Positions 15,360 through 24,182 of a stretch of 64,000 nt of DNA are shown here, in pieces. Where the stretch lies: NCBI GenBank assembly GCA_964472275.1, contig CAYYJN010000002.1, positions 1 to 64,000 of the forward strand, written 5' to 3'. Every line of letters starts with the position of its first letter. Positions within the stretch are counted from its first letter, which is position 1. The position numbers and the translations under genes are program-made. The notes beneath the pieces were generated by a model. The model saw nothing but the letters and a program-made list of their open reading frames with translations. It did no database searches and had not been told where the DNA came from. The DNA is from JAFDVN01 sp964472275 (GTDB lineage: Bacteria > Acidobacteriota > Holophagae > Holophagales > Holophagaceae).

Positions 15360-16357
15360 GGCACCGCCGTGAGAACCGACACATCCACGATGTCCTGGGC
15401 GCTGCAGCCCCGTGAGAGATCGCTCGCGGGATGGGCGAGGCCTTGGAGCATGGGACCGATCGCGGACGCGCCGCCGAGGCGCTCCGTCAGCTTGTAGCCG
15501 ATGTTGCCCGCGTCCAGTCCGGGAAAGATGAGCACATTCGCCCGCCCGGCCACGGCCGAGCCCGGAGATTTGCTGGCTCCGATGGAAGGCACGAGGGCGG
15601 CGTCCGCCTGAAGCTCGCCATCCACAGCCAAATCCGGCGCGCGTTCGTGAAGGATGCGGATGGCTTCGCGCACCGTGTCCACGCGCGGATGCTCCGCCGA
15701 GCCCTTGGTGGAGAAGCTGAGCATCGCCACCCTGGGTTCCGCCGACAACAACCTTCGGCAGTTCAGCGAGGCCGCCAGCGCGATGTCCGCGAGCTGCTCC
15801 GGCGTGGGATCGGGCACCACCGCGCAATCGGAGAAGATCATCGCGCCCTGTTCGCCGAAGGCCGCGTCCGGGTGGATCATGAGGAAGTAGCCGGACACCG
15901 TGCGGATGTGCGGCGCGACGCCGAGGCACTGGAGGCAGGCCCGCACCAGATCCGCCGTGGTGCTCACCGCCCCGCCCACGAGGCCATCGGCTTCGCCTGT
16001 CGCCACCAGCATTCCCGCGAACCAAAGCGGGTGTTCCATCGCCTCCAGGGCCGCGGCCTCGGAGATGCCCTTCGCCTTGCGCCGCTCGTAAAAGGCTCCG
16101 GCCAATTCGTAGCGATCCGGATCCTGAAGAGGATCGCGAAGGGTGGCTTGGGCGAGATCCAATCCCAGAGCCTTCGCCCTGCGATGAATGTCGGGCTCTT
16201 CCCCGAGGATCGTCAGGCGGCAGATGCGATCCCGTAGCAAGGCGTGCGCCGCGTGGAGCGTGCGGTCGTCGCCCCCGGAAGGCAACACCAGATGCCGATG
16301 CGCGGTCTTCGCGCGTTCCACCAGGCGACCCATCCAAAGGTCGTGATTGGGATTCAC
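15356..16357 (-). CDS. pta: Phosphate acetyltransferase
   Basis: Interconverts acetyl-CoA and acetyl phosphate. The 333-aa protein is a single PTA_PTB domain, with ADGLVGGAVSTTADLVRACLQ, the VAMLSFSTKGSAEHP block and the C-terminal VLIFPGLDAGNIGYKLTER. It lacks the extra N-terminal DRTGG domains of enterobacterial Pta. No acetate kinase is seen nearby. It overlaps the 115-aa gene upstream and purN downstream by ATGA. Confidence 0.93.
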   Translation of the reverse strand: MNPNHDLWMGRLVERAKTAHRHLVLPSGGDDRTLHAAHALLRDRICRLTILGEEPDIHRRAKALGLDLAQATLRDPLQDPDRYELAGAFYERRKAKGISEAAALEAMEHPLWFAGMLVATGEADGLVGGAVSTTADLVRACLQCLGVAPHIRTVSGYFLMIHPDAAFGEQGAMIFSDCAVVPDPTPEQLADIALAASLNCRRLLSAEPRVAMLSFSTKGSAEHPRVDTVREAIRILHERAPDLAVDGELQADAALVPSIGASKSPGSAVAGRANVLIFPGLDAGNIGYKLTERLGGASAIGPMLQGLAHPASDLSRGCSAQDIVDVSVLTAVP

Positions 16358-16701
16358 CGCTTGCCCCGACGGGGAGTCTCCGGGTCCGCGAGGAAATCCA
16401 GCGGCTCCTGCCCGGTGCCTTTGCGGAAGAGTTCGCCCATGCTCGGCGCGCCCGCGATGGATTCATCCAGGTAAAGGCTCTCCACCCGGTGCATGGGAAC
16501 GAAGCGCGTGCCGATGCTGGCGTGCTCCGGCGCGCCCTGGCGGATGGTGGCGAGGTTCTCGTCCCAGGAGCCCAGTTCCATGCCCCGAATCGCCACGCCC
16601 GCGGATTCAAGGCCGATCAATCTCCCCCACACCCGCTCGCGGGGATTCACCGCCACGAGCACCACGAGCTGGCCACGGTTGAAGGGAAAGGAGAGCGGCA
16701 T
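16354..16701 (-). CDS. Conserved-looking small protein of unknown function
   Basis: 115 aa, no signal peptide or membrane segment. The first 75 residues alternate in a beta-barrel-like way (LVVLVAVNPRERVWGRL...GVAIRGMEL...FVPMHRVESLYLDE), which recalls Sm-like RNA-binding folds, but this is only a resemblance. Overlaps the pta start by four bases, so it is co-translated with pta and purN. Confidence 0.6.
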   Translation of the reverse strand: MPLSFPFNRGQLVVLVAVNPRERVWGRLIGLESAGVAIRGMELGSWDENLATIRQGAPEHASIGTRFVPMHRVESLYLDESIAGAPSMGELFRKGTGQEPLDFLADPETPRRGKR

Positions 16702-16710
16702 GGCGGATCC

Positions 16711-17397
16711 CTAGAGCAGCGGTGCGAGCCAGGACCAGGCGCGCGCGCCGGGCTTGCCAGGCAGCATCTGCCGCACCTGATCCGCGTCCTGGAGCTTCCA
16801 GCCAAGCCCCGCCCGCTCCAAAGTGGACTGGAACACGGTGGTGCCGCCCGGCGTGTCCACGCCGAGGCGTTCGGGCAGGCGCAGTCCGGAGTGGGCGCGG
16901 GTCTGGACGAGGGTCTTGAGGTCTTCTGGGAGATCCCAGCGCACGCGGTAATCCACCTGGCACAGCACCGGGCCGTTGTAGTCCCGCGCGGGCGTCACGC
17001 CTTCGACCCCGACCAACATGAGCCGCCCCATGGCGAGGCGGAGCCCATGGCCTTCCACCTGCCCATAGCGCAGCGCGAAGGGCGTCCAGCCATCCTTCTT
17101 CCACCAGCCCATGGCTTCGAGTTGCAGGCGGCGATTGGCGTCCTTGCCGGGTTCGGGCAGGTAGCCGTCCAGCCGCCGCGGGAAGGCCAGTTCCGCTTCC
17201 AGGATGAGCCGCGCGTGGAATCGGAAAAGACCCGGCGCGGGATTCTGGGCCTCGAAAAATCCCTCGCCCGGCTTCCAACTCCGAGAAGCGAGGTCGGGCC
17301 CATAGCGCAACCCCAACTTCCACCCGAGCGCCGCCGCCACCAGCCACACCAGCAGGTACAGGCGAGTCCGGGCGCGGCGGGAGAGCGGGAAGATCAT
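16711..17397 (-). CDS. Unknown protein with one N-terminal membrane segment
   Basis: 228 aa. One hydrophobic segment (YLLVWLVAAALGWKLGL, about residues 13-29) after a basic N-terminus predicts a membrane-anchored protein with a periplasmic body. No known domain was recognised. First gene of a minus-strand group with the 115-aa gene, pta and purN (9 bp to the next). Confidence 0.6.
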   Translation of the reverse strand: MIFPLSRRARTRLYLLVWLVAAALGWKLGLRYGPDLASRSWKPGEGFFEAQNPAPGLFRFHARLILEAELAFPRRLDGYLPEPGKDANRRLQLEAMGWWKKDGWTPFALRYGQVEGHGLRLAMGRLMLVGVEGVTPARDYNGPVLCQVDYRVRWDLPEDLKTLVQTRAHSGLRLPERLGVDTPGGTTVFQSTLERAGLGWKLQDADQVRQMLPGKPGARAWSWLAPLL

Positions 17398-17449
17398 CCT
17401 TCCATCGTAGCGAAGGCGGTTCGATCAGAGTTGAACTCTGGGACCAGCC

Positions 17450-17489
17450 AACAAGAAAGAGGCCCCAAAAGCAGGGCCTCTTTCCTTGT
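17450..17489 (-). terminator. Terminator of the tRNA-Thr transcript
   Basis: A 16-bp arm (AACAAGAAAGAGGCCC) pairs with the region abutting the tRNA 3' end, with one bulged base. The tRNA CCA end is directly followed by this stem. Just beyond it (17427-17446) lies a degenerate second copy of the tRNA T-arm region (CAGAGTTGAACT). Confidence 0.7.
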
Positions 17490-17565
17490 TGGAGCCACCT
17501 ACCAGAGTTGAACTGGTGACCTTCGGGTTACGAATCCGATGCTCTACCAACTGAGCTAAGGTGGC
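17490..17565 (-). tRNA. tRNA-Thr, anticodon CGU
   Basis: 76 nt including an encoded CCA. Acceptor GCCACCT/AGGTGGC, D-arm GCTC...GAGC, T-arm ACCAG-TTCAACT-CTGGT, anticodon loop TTCGTAA. The anticodon stem TCGGA/CCCGA leaves an A31-C39 mismatch next to the loop. Reads ACG codons. Confidence 0.97.
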
Positions 17566-17613
17566 GCTCAGCCTCCCAGTGTGCCAGCGGCGGCGCGGAG
17601 GATCAAGGTTGGG

Positions 17614-19743
17614 TCATTTGCCGAACCCCTCCGGCAGCGTGATGTCCAGGTTCTTCACGCAGAAGGCCCAGGCGTCGGAAAGCTCATCCAGAGACTTGGA
17701 GGTGGGTTTGCCGGCGCCGTGGCCCGCGTCGGTCTCAATGCGGATGAGGACGGGCGCGGGTCCCGCCTGATCGGCCTGGATGGTCGCGGCGTACTTGAAG
17801 CTGTGGGCGGGCACCACGCGATCATCGTGGTCGCCGGTGAAGATGAGCGTGGGCGGGTACTTCACGCCGGGCTTCAGGTTGTGGATCGGGCTGTACTTGT
17901 AGAGCGTCTCGAAGCCTTCCTTCGTGTCGCTGCTGCCGTAGTCGCTTTCCCAGGCCCAGCCGATGGTGAACTTCTGGAAGCGCAGCATGTCCATCACGCC
18001 CACCTGGGGCAGGCAGACGCCGAAGAGATCCGGCCGCTGGGTTTCGCAGGCGCCGATGAGCAGGCCACCGTTGGAGCCGCCCTGGATCGCGAGCTTGGGC
18101 GTGCAGGTGTACTTCTCCGCGATGAGCCATTCCGCCGCGGCGATGAAGTCGTCGAAGACATTCTGCTTGTTCTTCAGGCGGCCCGCGTCGTGCCAGGCGT
18201 TTCCGTATTCGCCGCCACCGCGCAGGTTGGCCTGGGCGTAGACGCCGCCCATCTCCATCCACACGAGCCGGCTCACGGAGAAGGCGGGCGTGAGGCTGAT
18301 GTCGAAGCCGCCGTAGCCGTAGAGCAATGTGGGGTTCTGGCCATCCAGCTTCAGGCCCTTCTTCGCCGTGATGAACATCGGGATCTTCGTGCCGTCCTTG
18401 GAGGGGTAGAAGACCTGCTTCGTCTCGAACTCATCGGGATTGAAGGCGAGCTTGGGGCGGCGCCAGAGCGTCTGCTTGCTGGTGCGGAGGTCGTAGCGGT
18501 AGATAGAGCCGGGATCGTTGAAGCTCGTGTAGCTGTAGTAGATCGCCCGGCCCTCGCGACGGCCCGAGAAGGCGACGGAGCCCAGGCCAGGCAGCGCGAT
18601 CTCCTTCTGGAACGCGCCGTCCTTGCCGTAGATCTTGAGGCGCTGGTGCGCGTCGGTCATCCATTGGGCGATGAAGTGGTCATCCACGAGACCCACGGAT
18701 TCCAGCACGGCCGTGCCCGCATCCTCCGGAAGGATCACTTTCCAATCCTTGGGGTCGGGCTTGGAGCGCTGGATCGCCACCAAGCGCTTGCGCGGCGCGC
18801 CGTTGTCGGTGAGCACATAGAAGGTGTCACCGTCGTTCGCGACCACCGAATAGGACGCGTCGAACTTGTCGAGGAAAGGCTCTACTTGGGAGCCGGGCTT
18901 GGACAGATCCCGGACGAAGATGCGGTTCTTGGATTCGGTTCCCTGGGACTGGTAGATGAAGAGCCAGCGCCCGTCCTTGGAAGTGTCCGCGCCGAAACCC
19001 CAGTCGGGCTGATCCGGACGCGCGTAGACGAGGGCATCCGCCTTCTGGTCCGTGCCCAGCTTGTGGAAGTAGATCTTCTGGTTCTTGTTCACGCCGGTCA
19101 GGGCTTCGCCCGCCTTGGGCGCGTCGAAGGCGGCGTAGTAGAAGCCCTTGTCATCGCGAGACCAGGCGGCGCCGCTGAACTTGGACCACTCGATCTGATC
19201 GGGCAGATCCTTGCCCGTGGCCGTGTCGCGCACCTTCCAGGTGACCCAGTCGGAGCCCGCCTTCGAGAGGCCGTAGGCGAGGAGCTGGTCGTTCCAGCTC
19301 ACGGATTCGCCGTTGAGGGCCACCGTGCCCGCCTTGGAGAGCGCGTTCGGATCGAGCAGCGCTGTGGCCTTGGCGTCCGGGGAAGCGGCGGCGTACACCA
19401 CCGACTGGTTCTGGAGACCATCGTTCTTGCTGAAGAACCAGCGGTGGCCGCCGACGGTGAAGGGCGGCGTCACCTTCTCGAAGTTCCAGAGCTTCTCCAG
19501 CCGCGCGCGGATCGCCGCCTTCTGGGGGATGGCGTCCAGGTAGGTCCGGGTGACCGCGTTCTGCGCCTTCACCCACGCCTTGGTCTCGGCGGAATTGTCG
19601 TCCTCCAGCCAACGGTAGGGATCGGGGACCTTGGTGCCGAAGTAGTCGTCCACCACCGCATCCTTGCGGGTGTCGGGGTACTGGATCGGGCCTTGGGCGA
19701 AGAGGCTGCCCGTGATGGCGAGGGTCATCAGCGCTTTCCTCAT
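17614..19743 (-). CDS. Secreted prolyl oligopeptidase (S9A family)
   Basis: Serine peptidase cleaving after proline in short peptides; predicted periplasmic because of the signal peptide MRKALMTLAITGSLFAQ. The N-terminal YPDTRKDAVVDDYFGTKVPDPYRWLED is the classic S9A start, then a seven-bladed propeller, then the hydrolase domain with GGSNGGLL (nucleophile Ser), GDHDDRVVPAHS (Asp) and DAGHGAG (His). 709 aa, normal for the family. AGGAGC precedes the ATG at 19743; longer in-frame starts would destroy the signal peptide. Confidence 0.95.
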   Translation of the reverse strand: MRKALMTLAITGSLFAQGPIQYPDTRKDAVVDDYFGTKVPDPYRWLEDDNSAETKAWVKAQNAVTRTYLDAIPQKAAIRARLEKLWNFEKVTPPFTVGGHRWFFSKNDGLQNQSVVYAAASPDAKATALLDPNALSKAGTVALNGESVSWNDQLLAYGLSKAGSDWVTWKVRDTATGKDLPDQIEWSKFSGAAWSRDDKGFYYAAFDAPKAGEALTGVNKNQKIYFHKLGTDQKADALVYARPDQPDWGFGADTSKDGRWLFIYQSQGTESKNRIFVRDLSKPGSQVEPFLDKFDASYSVVANDGDTFYVLTDNGAPRKRLVAIQRSKPDPKDWKVILPEDAGTAVLESVGLVDDHFIAQWMTDAHQRLKIYGKDGAFQKEIALPGLGSVAFSGRREGRAIYYSYTSFNDPGSIYRYDLRTSKQTLWRRPKLAFNPDEFETKQVFYPSKDGTKIPMFITAKKGLKLDGQNPTLLYGYGGFDISLTPAFSVSRLVWMEMGGVYAQANLRGGGEYGNAWHDAGRLKNKQNVFDDFIAAAEWLIAEKYTCTPKLAIQGGSNGGLLIGACETQRPDLFGVCLPQVGVMDMLRFQKFTIGWAWESDYGSSDTKEGFETLYKYSPIHNLKPGVKYPPTLIFTGDHDDRVVPAHSFKYAATIQADQAGPAPVLIRIETDAGHGAGKPTSKSLDELSDAWAFCVKNLDITLPEGFGK

Positions 19744-19843
19744 GGGTGCTCCTGGAAGCCTAGCGGCGAGCATAGCATCGTTTCGCGAGGGTAGCGCTGG
19801 ACAGAAGCCGCCGGGATGGTAGCCTCCCGCCAAGGAGCCCACC

Positions 19844-21171
19844 TTGATCGCCAGCGCCAAAAAGCTCTTCGTCCTCGACACCAATGTCCTGCTGCACGAC
19901 CCGAACTCGATCTTCCATTTCCAGGAACACGATGTGGTGGTGCCCATCGTCGTGATCGAAGAGGTGGATCACTTCAAGAAGGACCAGACCGAAGTCGGAC
20001 GCAACGCGCGCACCGTCTCGCGCCTGCTCGACCGCCTGCGCGCCAAGGGCAGCCTCAGCGACGGCATCAAGCTGGATGGCGGCGGAATGTTGAAGGTGGA
20101 TGTGGCCGTCCACAACCTGGACATCGGCCTGCCGAGCCTGGACAAGCACCACGCGGACAACCAGATCCTCGCCTGCGCCAAGGGCCTGCTGAAGGAACGC
20201 AAGGAGAAGGTCGTCCTCGTCTCAAAGGACAGCAACCTCCGAATCAAGGCCGACGCCATGGGCCTTCAGGCCGAGGACTACACCACGGACATGGTGGAGA
20301 TGGAGGAACTCTACTCCGGCCACCGCGCCTGGGAAGTGGACTCGAAAGCCATGGATGCGCTCTACGACGAGGGGCTCGAGCCCGACCCCGCGCTGCGCCT
20401 GCAACCCAACCAGTTCGTCACTCTCACCGACCACGCCAACGCCAGCCACACCGCGCTGGCGCGCATGCACGGAGCCGAAGGCCGCCTGCGCCCGCTCCAC
20501 AAGTACGAAGCGCCGCCCTGGGGCATCAAGCCGCGCAACCGCGAACAGCAGTTCGCGCTGGAACTGCTCATGGATGAATCCATCCAGGTCGTCACCTTGC
20601 TGGGCAAGGCCGGCACGGGCAAGACGCTGCTCGCCATCGCCGCGGGCCTGCAACAGGTCGTGGATGACGAGCGCTACCACAAACTGCTCGTGAGCCGACC
20701 CGTCATGCCCATGGGCCGCGACCTCGGCTACCTGCCCGGCGATGTGGACGAGAAGCTGCGGCCCTACATGCAGCCCATCTACGACAACCTCGAATTCATC
20801 GTCGCCGCCAACATGGAGCTGCGCCGCCGCACCACCATGACGGCCGGACAGCTCGAAGAGGCGGGCTACTTGAGCGTCGAGCCCCTCACCTACATCCGCG
20901 GCCGCTCCATCCCCCAGCAGTACCTCATCGTGGACGAAGCCCAGAACCTCACGCCCCACGAGGTCAAGACCATCCTCACCCGCGCGGGCGAAGGCACCAA
21001 GGTCGTGCTCACGGGCGATCCGCACCAGATTGACAACCCCTATGTGGACGCCTCCACCAACGGGCTCAGCTTCCTCGCGGAACACTTCAAGCACCTGGAC
21101 ATCGCGGGCCACATCACCCTCATGAAGGGCGAGCGCTCCAAACTCGCCGAGCTGGCCAGCAACCTTCTCTA
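19844..21171 (+). CDS. PIN-PhoH fusion ATPase/ribonuclease (cut at assembly gap)
   Basis: An N-terminal PIN nuclease domain (FVLDTNVLLHDPNS, acidic residues VIEEVD and VSKDSNLRIKA) is fused to a PhoH-type ATPase with Walker A GKAGTGKT near residue 255 and Walker B YLIVDEAQNLT. Members with this order act as RNA helicase/nucleases. The start is TTG at 19844, supported by AAGGAG eight bases upstream. The sequence reaches ASNLL, where this family normally stops; the next codon is TA followed by the first N, so the stop is probably exactly at the gap edge. Confidence 0.92.
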
Positions 21172-21271
21172 NNNNNNNNNNNNNNNNNNNNNNNNNNNNN
21201 NNNNNNNNNNNNNNNNNNNNNNNNNNNNNNNNNNNNNNNNNNNNNNNNNNNNNNNNNNNNNNNNNNNNNNN
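21172..21271. other. Assembly gap, 100 N
   Basis: A gap of arbitrary length between the PhoH-type gene and tyrS. No shared sequence is visible on the two sides, so the true size is unknown. Confidence 1.
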
Positions 21272-21283
21272 CAGTATTTTCAT

Positions 21284-22477
21284 ATGACGCCAAGCGCCAC
21301 CGCGGACGCCCTGGACCTTCTGCTCAAGGGGACTGTGACTTGCCACAGCCCTGAGCAGCTCAAAGCCCGTTTGGCGGAAGGGCGGCCTTTGCGCGTCAAG
21401 GCAGGCTTCGATCCGACCGCGCCGGACCTGCACTTGGGCCACGGTGTGCTCATCCGCAAAATGGCTCAGTTCCAGAAGCTCGGGCATGAGGTCACCTTCC
21501 TCATCGGCGACTTCACGGGCATGATCGGCGATCCCACGGGCAAGAAAGCCACGCGACCGCCGCTGACCCGCGACGAGGTTCTGGCCAACGCCGAGACCTA
21601 CAAGGCCCAGGTCTTCAAGATCCTCGACCCGGAGAAGACGAAGATCCGCTTCAACAGTGAGTGGTGCGGCCAACTCAAGGGCGAGGACTGGATCCGCCTC
21701 GCCGCCAAGTTCACCGTGGCCCAGCTCCTGGAGCGCAACGATTTCCAGAAGCGCCTGAGCGAGCAGCAACCCATCAGCTTCCATGAACTGCTCTATCCGC
21801 TCGTCCAGGCCTACGACTCCGTCGCGCTCCAGGCGGATGTGGAGCTTGGCGGCAACGACCAGCTCTTCAACCTCATGCGGGGCCGGGATCTCCAGGACGC
21901 CAGCGGCCAGAAGCCTCAGACGGTGCTCACCGTCCCGCTGCTGCTCGGGCTGGATGGCGTCGAGAAGATGTCCAAGTCTTTGAACAACTACATTGGATTC
22001 TTCGAAGACCCTGATGCGCAATTCGGCAAGGCCATGAGCATCAGCGACACGCTGATGTGGGATTGGTACCTGCTCCTGACGGACCTGCTGCCCAAGGACA
22101 TCGAAGCGCTGAAGGCCGGTCACCCCATGGACGCCAAGAAGCGCCTCGCCCGCTCCATCGTGGCGGACTTCCACGGGGCCGCCGCGGCCGAGGCCGCGCA
22201 GGAGAACTGGATCCGCCGTTTCTCCGAACGGAAGACCGAAGACGCGCCGGAGGTGGCCGTGGATGCCACCGAGGGCGAGGTGCTTCTGGCGAAGCTGCTG
22301 GTGGAGCGAGGTCTCGCGGCGTCCAAGAAGGAGGCGGAGCGCCTCATCGCCCAAGGCGCCGTGAGCCTGGAAGGCGAGAAGGTTTCGGACCCTTCCTTCC
22401 GCATGGCTCTCAAAACCTCCATGAAGCTCCTCGTGAAGGTCGGCAAGCTCAAGCTCGAGCGCTGGGTGGTCCGGTGA
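21284..22477 (+). CDS. tyrS: Tyrosyl-tRNA synthetase
   Basis: Class I synthetase for tyrosine. Signatures: AGFDPTAPDLHLGHG (HIGH motif about 50-53) and EKMSKSLNN (KMSKS about 228-232); the C-terminal S4-type RNA-binding domain is present (LLVERGLAASKKEAERLIAQGAVSLEGEKVSD). 397 aa, the shorter TyrRZ-like type. The ATG is 12 bases inside the contig edge, so its ribosome site is largely lost in the gap. The stop overlaps the next gene's GTG (GTGA). Confidence 0.95.
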   Translation: MTPSATADALDLLLKGTVTCHSPEQLKARLAEGRPLRVKAGFDPTAPDLHLGHGVLIRKMAQFQKLGHEVTFLIGDFTGMIGDPTGKKATRPPLTRDEVLANAETYKAQVFKILDPEKTKIRFNSEWCGQLKGEDWIRLAAKFTVAQLLERNDFQKRLSEQQPISFHELLYPLVQAYDSVALQADVELGGNDQLFNLMRGRDLQDASGQKPQTVLTVPLLLGLDGVEKMSKSLNNYIGFFEDPDAQFGKAMSISDTLMWDWYLLLTDLLPKDIEALKAGHPMDAKKRLARSIVADFHGAAAAEAAQENWIRRFSERKTEDAPEVAVDATEGEVLLAKLLVERGLAASKKEAERLIAQGAVSLEGEKVSDPSFRMALKTSMKLLVKVGKLKLERWVVR

Positions 22478-24018
22478 AGGCCCTCCTCGACCTCTTCGCC
22501 CGCCACCGGGGCCGCGAGACCGGCACCTGGACCCTCGGGCAGGAGCCCCAGCGGACGATCTTCCTGGAAAATGGCCAGATCGCCTTCGCCCAAAGCACCC
22601 ATCCCCTGGACAAGCTCACGACCTTGCTGGTGGAGCGGGGCAAGCTGACCCAGGCGCAGTTGGACTACGCCCTCCAGAACCTCAAGCCGGGCCTCTCCAT
22701 CGGCCGCAACCTCATCGAGATGGGCTTCATCACCCAGCGGGACTTGCTGGAAGTGGCCAAGGCCCAGGTGGAGCGCGTCGTCTGGGGCGCCATGGGCAAC
22801 ATGGAGGAGGAGCCCCGCTTCCAGGCCCACGCCCTGGACGCTTCCGTGGTGCGCCTCTCCCTGGACACGCCCTTGACCCTGCTGGTGGGCTGCCTGCATT
22901 TGCGGGATCGGGAGCGCCTGCTGGAATTGCTCGGCCCCCTGGATCAGAAGCTCAGCCTGGAATCCCGGCCGGATGTGAACCTGCCGCCGGATCTGGCCCG
23001 CTTCACCACCCTCTTCGATGGCAAGCGCCGCCTCTTGGATCTCGCTCAGGAGACGGGGCTGGAGCCCATGCGGGTGGGCGCCTTCGCGCTCTACCTGAAG
23101 GAGATGGGCTTGGCCCGCTTGCAACTCGGGGCCACGGCGGAGTTGGACCCGCCGCCCATCCAGGCCCTGCCCCAGGCGGAGCCGCTGCCATCGCCACCGA
23201 TCTCGCCCCTCCTGGCCTCCATCGAGGCGGCCGAACGGCCCACCGAAGACCTTCGCCACCTGGCCGGTTCCCTGGACGAGCTGGATGCGGAACCGGAAGC
23301 CCTTTCCGCCGCGGACGAACTGCCCCCAGGATTGGACCCCGAGGCCGGTCCTGATCTTCGGATCACGGCGGAAGCCTCCGGCTCGGTGGACATCCGGCCC
23401 GGGGAGCCCGCACCACCTCGCAAGTTCGGACTTTGGATGCTGCTTCTGGTGATTCTCGCCGGTCTCGGCGGCTATGCCGGATGGCGATGGACCCAAACCC
23501 CTGCCGCCCCGGCTCCGGCCACGGCCAGCCCCGCGCCTGTCCCGGAATCGGAGGTCCTCAGCCAGCGACCGGCCACCCCCGCGCCCGCCGCGCCTGAGGC
23601 GCAGCCAACCTCGCCGCTTGCCGCACCCCAGCCGGAAGCTCCGAGGCCCGAGAAGACGACGGCCACCCCCACCGCCGCCCAGCGCTGGTCCACCCTTCAC
23701 AAGGGCGATTGGGAGACTGCGCTTGCCCAGGGGTCCGCCTACCGGGCCTCTCTCAAGGATGCCTGGGTGCTGCGCTTGGAAGTGGCCTGCCAGCCCGATA
23801 CCCTCGCCCGCGCCGTGGCCGCCTTCAAGGAACCCGCCGACCTCTTCCTGGTGCCCATGGCCATGAAGGATGGCCGCACCTGCCGCCAGGTCTGCCTGGG
23901 CCGCTTCGCCTCGGAAGCGGAAGCTCAAGCCGCCCTTTCCCATCTGCCCGCCCTCTTCACCCAGGGCGGAAACAAGCCCCGGCCCTTCCAAGCCTCCCAG
24001 TTGCCCGAAAAGCAGTAA
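22474..24018 (+). CDS. DUF4388-like protein with membrane segment and C-terminal SPOR-like domain
   Basis: 514 aa, GTG start coupled to the tyrS stop. Residues 1-110 look like the DUF4388/PATAN module (TIFLENGQIAFAQSTHPLDKL...), common in delta-proteobacterial and acidobacterial signalling proteins. A long acidic/proline linker is followed by a single membrane helix (about 312-332, GLWMLLLVILAGLGGYAGW), an Ala/Pro-rich spacer, and a C-terminal beta-alpha unit (VCLGRFASEAEAQAALSHLP) resembling a SPOR peptidoglycan-binding domain. Likely links cytoplasmic sensing to the cell wall; inferred, not shown. Confidence 0.7.
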   Translation: MKALLDLFARHRGRETGTWTLGQEPQRTIFLENGQIAFAQSTHPLDKLTTLLVERGKLTQAQLDYALQNLKPGLSIGRNLIEMGFITQRDLLEVAKAQVERVVWGAMGNMEEEPRFQAHALDASVVRLSLDTPLTLLVGCLHLRDRERLLELLGPLDQKLSLESRPDVNLPPDLARFTTLFDGKRRLLDLAQETGLEPMRVGAFALYLKEMGLARLQLGATAELDPPPIQALPQAEPLPSPPISPLLASIEAAERPTEDLRHLAGSLDELDAEPEALSAADELPPGLDPEAGPDLRITAEASGSVDIRPGEPAPPRKFGLWMLLLVILAGLGGYAGWRWTQTPAAPAPATASPAPVPESEVLSQRPATPAPAAPEAQPTSPLAAPQPEAPRPEKTTATPTAAQRWSTLHKGDWETALAQGSAYRASLKDAWVLRLEVACQPDTLARAVAAFKEPADLFLVPMAMKDGRTCRQVCLGRFASEAEAQAALSHLPALFTQGGNKPRPFQASQLPEKQ

Positions 24019-24098
24019 TCATTTCAGCACTTCGAGCTAAATATACTTGGAGTCATCGTTTTGTATGGATGACGCTGGGAGTCTTACAGTTATTTCGG

Positions 24099-24126
24099 TT
24101 GAAATATCGCCTTTTTACGATATGCT
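24099..24126 (+). promoter_or_regulatory. Sigma-70 promoter for the RlpA gene
   Basis: TTGAAA (24099-24104) and TATGCT (24121-24126), 16 bases apart, in an unusually AT-rich 160-bp interval, about 55 bases before the predicted start. Confidence 0.6.
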
Positions 24127-24182
24127 TGGGACTGGATGCTTGAACCCGTGGCCCACGCCCGGGACCCCGAATTCGGAGCCCC

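Noticed and set aside
17427..17446. Second tRNA gene fragment as a genuine tRNA
   Set aside because: Only a T-arm-like string with a five-base loop; no acceptor or anticodon arm.
17581..19794. 737-codon open frame on the plus strand opposite the prolyl oligopeptidase gene
   Set aside because: Composition is that of an antisense shadow of a GC-rich gene; the minus-strand protein has complete catalytic motifs.
19844..22477. Single giant reading frame joining the PhoH-type protein and tyrosyl-tRNA synthetase through the Ns
   Set aside because: Artefact of translating Ns; two separate complete proteins lie on either side.
22120..23991. 623-codon minus-strand frame opposite the tyrS 3' end and the DUF4388/SPOR gene
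   Set aside because: Antisense shadow spanning two sense genes; no start site or domain.
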